From Rhodanobacter sp. DHB23 (GTDB lineage: Bacteria > Pseudomonadota > Gammaproteobacteria > Xanthomonadales > Rhodanobacteraceae): a stretch of DNA of 45,301 bases. Where the stretch lies: positions 1 through 45,301 of the forward strand of contig NZ_JACYXK010000011.1 of assembly GCF_014842975.1 (NCBI RefSeq). The letters run 5' to 3'. The notes under the pieces are model-generated. The model worked only from the letters and a program-made list of their open reading frames with translations. It made no database searches and was not told the origin of the DNA. Position numbers and translations under genes: made by a program. Numbering within the stretch: the first letter of the stretch is position 1; each line of letters opens with the position of its first letter. Positions 42,748 to 45,301 of this stretch are shown here, in pieces.

Positions 42748-44838
42748 ATGACGGGCACGCAGGTACTGGGCAGCTTCAAGCAACTGGCGCGACGGGGGCT
42801 TGGCGCGCCGGCGATGATGCTGGTGATGCTGGCGATGATGATGTTGCCGTTGCCGCCGTTCCTGCTCGACATCCTGTTCAGCTTCAACATCGCGCTGTCG
42901 CTGGTGATCCTGCTGGCGGTGGTCTACGTGATGCGGCCGCTGGAGTTCGCCGCGTTCCCCACCGTGGTGCTGATGGCCACGCTGCTGCGGCTGGCGCTCA
43001 ACATCGCCTCCACCCGCGTGGTGCTGCTGCACGGCCATGACGGCGCCGGCGCCGCGGGCAAGGTGATCGAGGCCTTCGGCGAGTTCGTCATCGGCGGCAA
43101 CTTCGCGGTGGGCCTGGTGGTGTTCGCGATCATCACCATCATCAACTTCGTGGTGGTGACCAAGGGCGCCACCCGCGTGTCGGAAGTGACCGCGCGCTTC
43201 ACCCTGGATTCGATGCCCGGCAAGCAGATGGCGATCGACGCCGACCTCAACGCCGGCCTGATCAACCAGGAGCAGGCGCGCGAGCGCCGCCAGGAAGTGC
43301 GCGAGGAAGCGGACTTCTACGGCTCGATGGACGGTGCCTCCAAGTTCGTGCGCGGCGACGCCACCGCGGGCATCCTGATCCTGCTCATCAACATCGTGGG
43401 CGGCTTCTTCGTGGGCGTGATGCAGCACGGCCTGTCCGCCAGCGAGGCGGCGCAGACCTACACCCTGCTCACCATCGGCGACGGCCTGGTGGCGCAGGTG
43501 CCGGCGCTGATGCTGTCGGTGGCCACCGCGATCATCGTCACCCGCGTCTCCAAGGCGCAGGACATGGGGCGGCAACTGGCCCGCCAGGTGTTCGGCCAGC
43601 CGCGCGCGCTGGCGGTGGCGGCGGCGGTGCTGATCGTGATGGGCCTGATCCCCGGCATGCCGAACCTCGCCTTCCTGCTGCTGGGCGGCGTGTGCGGCGG
43701 CGCGGCGTGGCTGCTGTCCAAGCGCCAGCGCGAGACGCGCCAGCAACTGGCCGCCGACACCGCGGCGGCGCCGGCCCCGACGGCGCCCTCCGAGCGCGTG
43801 GAGCTGGGCTGGGAGGACGTCACCACGGTTGATCCGCTGGGCCTGGAGGTTGGCTACCGGCTGATCCCGCTGGTGGACACGCACCAGGGCGGCGAGCTGA
43901 TGGGGCGCATCAAGTCGGTGCGCCGCAAGCTGTCGCAGGAGCTGGGCTTCCTGGTTCCCGCGGTGCACATCCGCGACAACCTCGACCTCGGCCCCACCAC
44001 CTATCGCATCATGCTGATGGGCGTGCCGATGGGCGAGGCCGAGGTGCATACCGACCGCCTGCTGGCGATCAACCCGGGCCAGGTGCACGGCACCGTGCCG
44101 GGCATCGCCACTCGCGACCCGGCCTTCGGGCTGGAGGCGGTATGGATCGAGCTGGGTCAGCGCGAGCTGGCGCAGGGCTACGGCTATACCGTGGTCGATC
44201 CGGCCACCGTGATCGCCACCCACCTGTCGCACATCCTGCAGGGCCATGCGCACGAACTGCTCAGCCACCAGGACGTGCAGCAACTGCTCGACCGCCTGGC
44301 GCAGAGCGCGCCCAAGCTGGTCGAGGACCTGGTGCCCAAGCGCCTCACGCTGGGCGTGGTGGTGAAGGTGCTGCAGAACCTGCTGGCCGAACGCGTGCCG
44401 ATCCGCAACATGCGCGGCATTGTCGAATCCTTGGCGGAGAACGCCGGCCAGAGTCAGGATCCCGGCGTGCTCACCGCCGCCGTGCGCGTGGCGCTGGGCC
44501 GCCAGATCGTGCAGGAGATCGCCGGGCTGGGCACCGAGATCCCGGTGGTCACGCTGGCGCCGGAACTGGAGCAGATCCTGCTCGGCTCGGTCTCCGGCGG
44601 CGGCATGGCGGGCGCGGCGGTGGAGCCTGGCCTGGCCGACCGCCTGCAGCAGGGCGTGGCCGAGGCCGCGCGCAAGCAGGAAATGAGCGGCGAACCGGCC
44701 GTGCTGCTGGTCGCGCCGCAACTGCGGCCATGGCTCGCACGCTTCACCCGTCACGTGGCACAGAACCTGCACGTACTGGCCTACAACGAGGTGCCCGACA
44801 ACCGTCGGGTGCGCTTGGTGCAGGCCTTGGGGCGGTAA
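42748..44838 (+). CDS. flhA: FlhA, export-gate protein
   Basis: A 696-residue protein with about eight N-terminal membrane segments (residues 20-330), the FHIPEP signature region (RPLEFAAFPTVVLMATLLRL, ALNIASTRVVLLHG) and the large C-terminal cytoplasmic domain that docks chaperone-substrate complexes. The cytoplasmic loop between segments carries VTARFTLDSMPGKQMAIDAD. Ends with the typical AYNEVPDNRRVRLVQALG-like region. It follows flhB by 18 bases. Confidence 0.97.
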   Translation: MTGTQVLGSFKQLARRGLGAPAMMLVMLAMMMLPLPPFLLDILFSFNIALSLVILLAVVYVMRPLEFAAFPTVVLMATLLRLALNIASTRVVLLHGHDGAGAAGKVIEAFGEFVIGGNFAVGLVVFAIITIINFVVVTKGATRVSEVTARFTLDSMPGKQMAIDADLNAGLINQEQARERRQEVREEADFYGSMDGASKFVRGDATAGILILLINIVGGFFVGVMQHGLSASEAAQTYTLLTIGDGLVAQVPALMLSVATAIIVTRVSKAQDMGRQLARQVFGQPRALAVAAAVLIVMGLIPGMPNLAFLLLGGVCGGAAWLLSKRQRETRQQLAADTAAAPAPTAPSERVELGWEDVTTVDPLGLEVGYRLIPLVDTHQGGELMGRIKSVRRKLSQELGFLVPAVHIRDNLDLGPTTYRIMLMGVPMGEAEVHTDRLLAINPGQVHGTVPGIATRDPAFGLEAVWIELGQRELAQGYGYTVVDPATVIATHLSHILQGHAHELLSHQDVQQLLDRLAQSAPKLVEDLVPKRLTLGVVVKVLQNLLAERVPIRNMRGIVESLAENAGQSQDPGVLTAAVRVALGRQIVQEIAGLGTEIPVVTLAPELEQILLGSVSGGGMAGAAVEPGLADRLQQGVAEAARKQEMSGEPAVLLVAPQLRPWLARFTRHVAQNLHVLAYNEVPDNRRVRLVQALGR

Positions 44839-44857
44839 GAACCGGGATTTCGGGAGA

Positions 44858-44943
44858 CGGGATTCGGGATTCGGAAAGCGGTGCGCGGCGGGTTTGTAGC
44901 GATCTGGCTTTTACCGAATCTCGACCCTCGTCCGCCGAATCCC
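44858..44943. repeat. inverted repeat between flhA and flhF
   Basis: The left part contains tandem CGGGATT units (44858-44874) ending in GGGATTCGG. The right part carries two complements, CCGAATCTCG at 44914 and CCGAATCCC at 44935-44943. Similar GGGATTCGG repeats are frequent between genes in xanthomonads (general knowledge). It fills nearly the whole 121-base gap, and no promoter is visible in it. Confidence 0.65.
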
Positions 44944-44959
44944 TCTCGCGGAGCAACAC

Positions 44960-45301
44960 ATGAAGATCAAACGTTTCGTGGCGCCCGACATGCGCCAGGC
45001 GATGCGCGAAGTACGCGAGGAGCAGGGCTCGGATGCGGTGATCCTGTCCACGCGACGCCTGGACAGCGGCATCGAGGTGATCGCCGCGGTCGACTACGAC
45101 GAGGGGCTGGTGCGTGAGGCGGCCAAGCACGGCCTGCCGGAACTGGTGGCGCTCCAGCCGCCGGCGAAGCCGGACGCGAAGGCGTCATCCGCGCCACGCC
45201 CGGCCACGCCGGCGTCGTCCCGTGCCGCCGTGCCGGCCCCTGCGCCCGCGCCGGTGGCGAAGCCGGCCCCTGCGCCGCAGCGTGCGCCCGTCGCCGCGCC
45301 G
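44960..45301 (+). CDS. flhF: FlhF, flagellar placement GTPase (5' part)
   Basis: Only the first 114 codons are inside the window. They contain the FlhF B-domain: MKIKRFVAPDMRQAMREVRE, then EEQGSDAVILSTRRLDSGIE and VIAAVDYDEG. A Pro/Ala-rich linker follows. The SRP-type GTPase domain must lie beyond the right edge. FlhF recruits FliF to the cell pole, which supports a polar flagellum. AGCAACAC precedes the ATG, with a GGAG about eight bases upstream. Confidence 0.93.
   Translation, partial: MKIKRFVAPDMRQAMREVREEQGSDAVILSTRRLDSGIEVIAAVDYDEGLVREAAKHGLPELVALQPPAKPDAKASSAPRPATPASSRAAVPAPAPAPVAKPAPAPQRAPVAAP

Noticed and set aside
41194-44772. A 1192-codon open frame antisense to fliR-flhB-flhA, and similar long antisense frames at 28104-30251, 30206-32410 and 10193-12286
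   Set aside because: They mirror strongly coding flagellar genes in a GC-rich genome where the antisense frame is often open. Their translations are His/Arg/Gln/Val-rich without any recognisable domain.

Overview
The window is one side of a large polar-flagellum chemotaxis and assembly locus from a GC-rich gammaproteobacterium. Gene order (flgM-flgA-cheV-flgB..L, a sugar/glycosyltransferase island, fliCDST, a PilZ protein, fleQ, fliE..R, flhBAF) and product sequences fit the Xanthomonadales, most likely Rhodanobacteraceae (Rhodanobacter/Dyella-like). This assignment is inference from gene order and protein style, not a database match.

Region 1 (331-4567, minus strand): an HDOD protein with a degenerate EAL domain, flgN, flgM, flgA and a soluble chemoreceptor. 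flgM has its own FliA (sigma-28) promoter, and the chemoreceptor-flgA pair starts from a near-perfect sigma-54 promoter. Region 2 (4754-16828, plus): cheV behind a FliA promoter; flgBCDEFGHIJ (rod, hook, L/P rings, muramidase) behind a sigma-54 promoter; then flgKL behind a FliA promoter. Region 3 (16825-23334): a probable flagellin-glycosylation island. It holds a DegT-family sugar aminotransferase overlapping flgL, a WxcM-like acetyltransferase/ketoisomerase fusion, and a 1377-residue multi-module glycosyltransferase with its own sigma-54 promoter. Region 4 (23673-28002): fliC, fliD, fliS, fliT and a PilZ-like protein. Region 5 (28371-29795): the master regulator fleQ. Region 6 (29904-45301): fliEFGHIJK, then fliLMNOPQR-flhBA and the start of flhF, with sigma-54 promoters before fliE and fliL. 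Most genes here overlap by 1-11 bases.

Together these genes give a three-tier hierarchy. FleQ with sigma-54 drives the basal body, export gate, hook, cap and glycosyltransferase. FliA then drives filament, hook-filament junction, cheV and flgM, with FlgM as the secreted anti-sigma checkpoint.

The least expected content is non-coding. Two nested inverted-repeat elements flank flgJ and share a palindromic module of about 114 bp (93% identical). The flgI 5' end and the fliP-fliQ junction each carry an inserted GC-rich hairpin repeat exactly where tight translational coupling would be expected. A further inverted repeat lies between flhA and flhF, and the roughly 550-base fliK-fliL spacer is unexplained.
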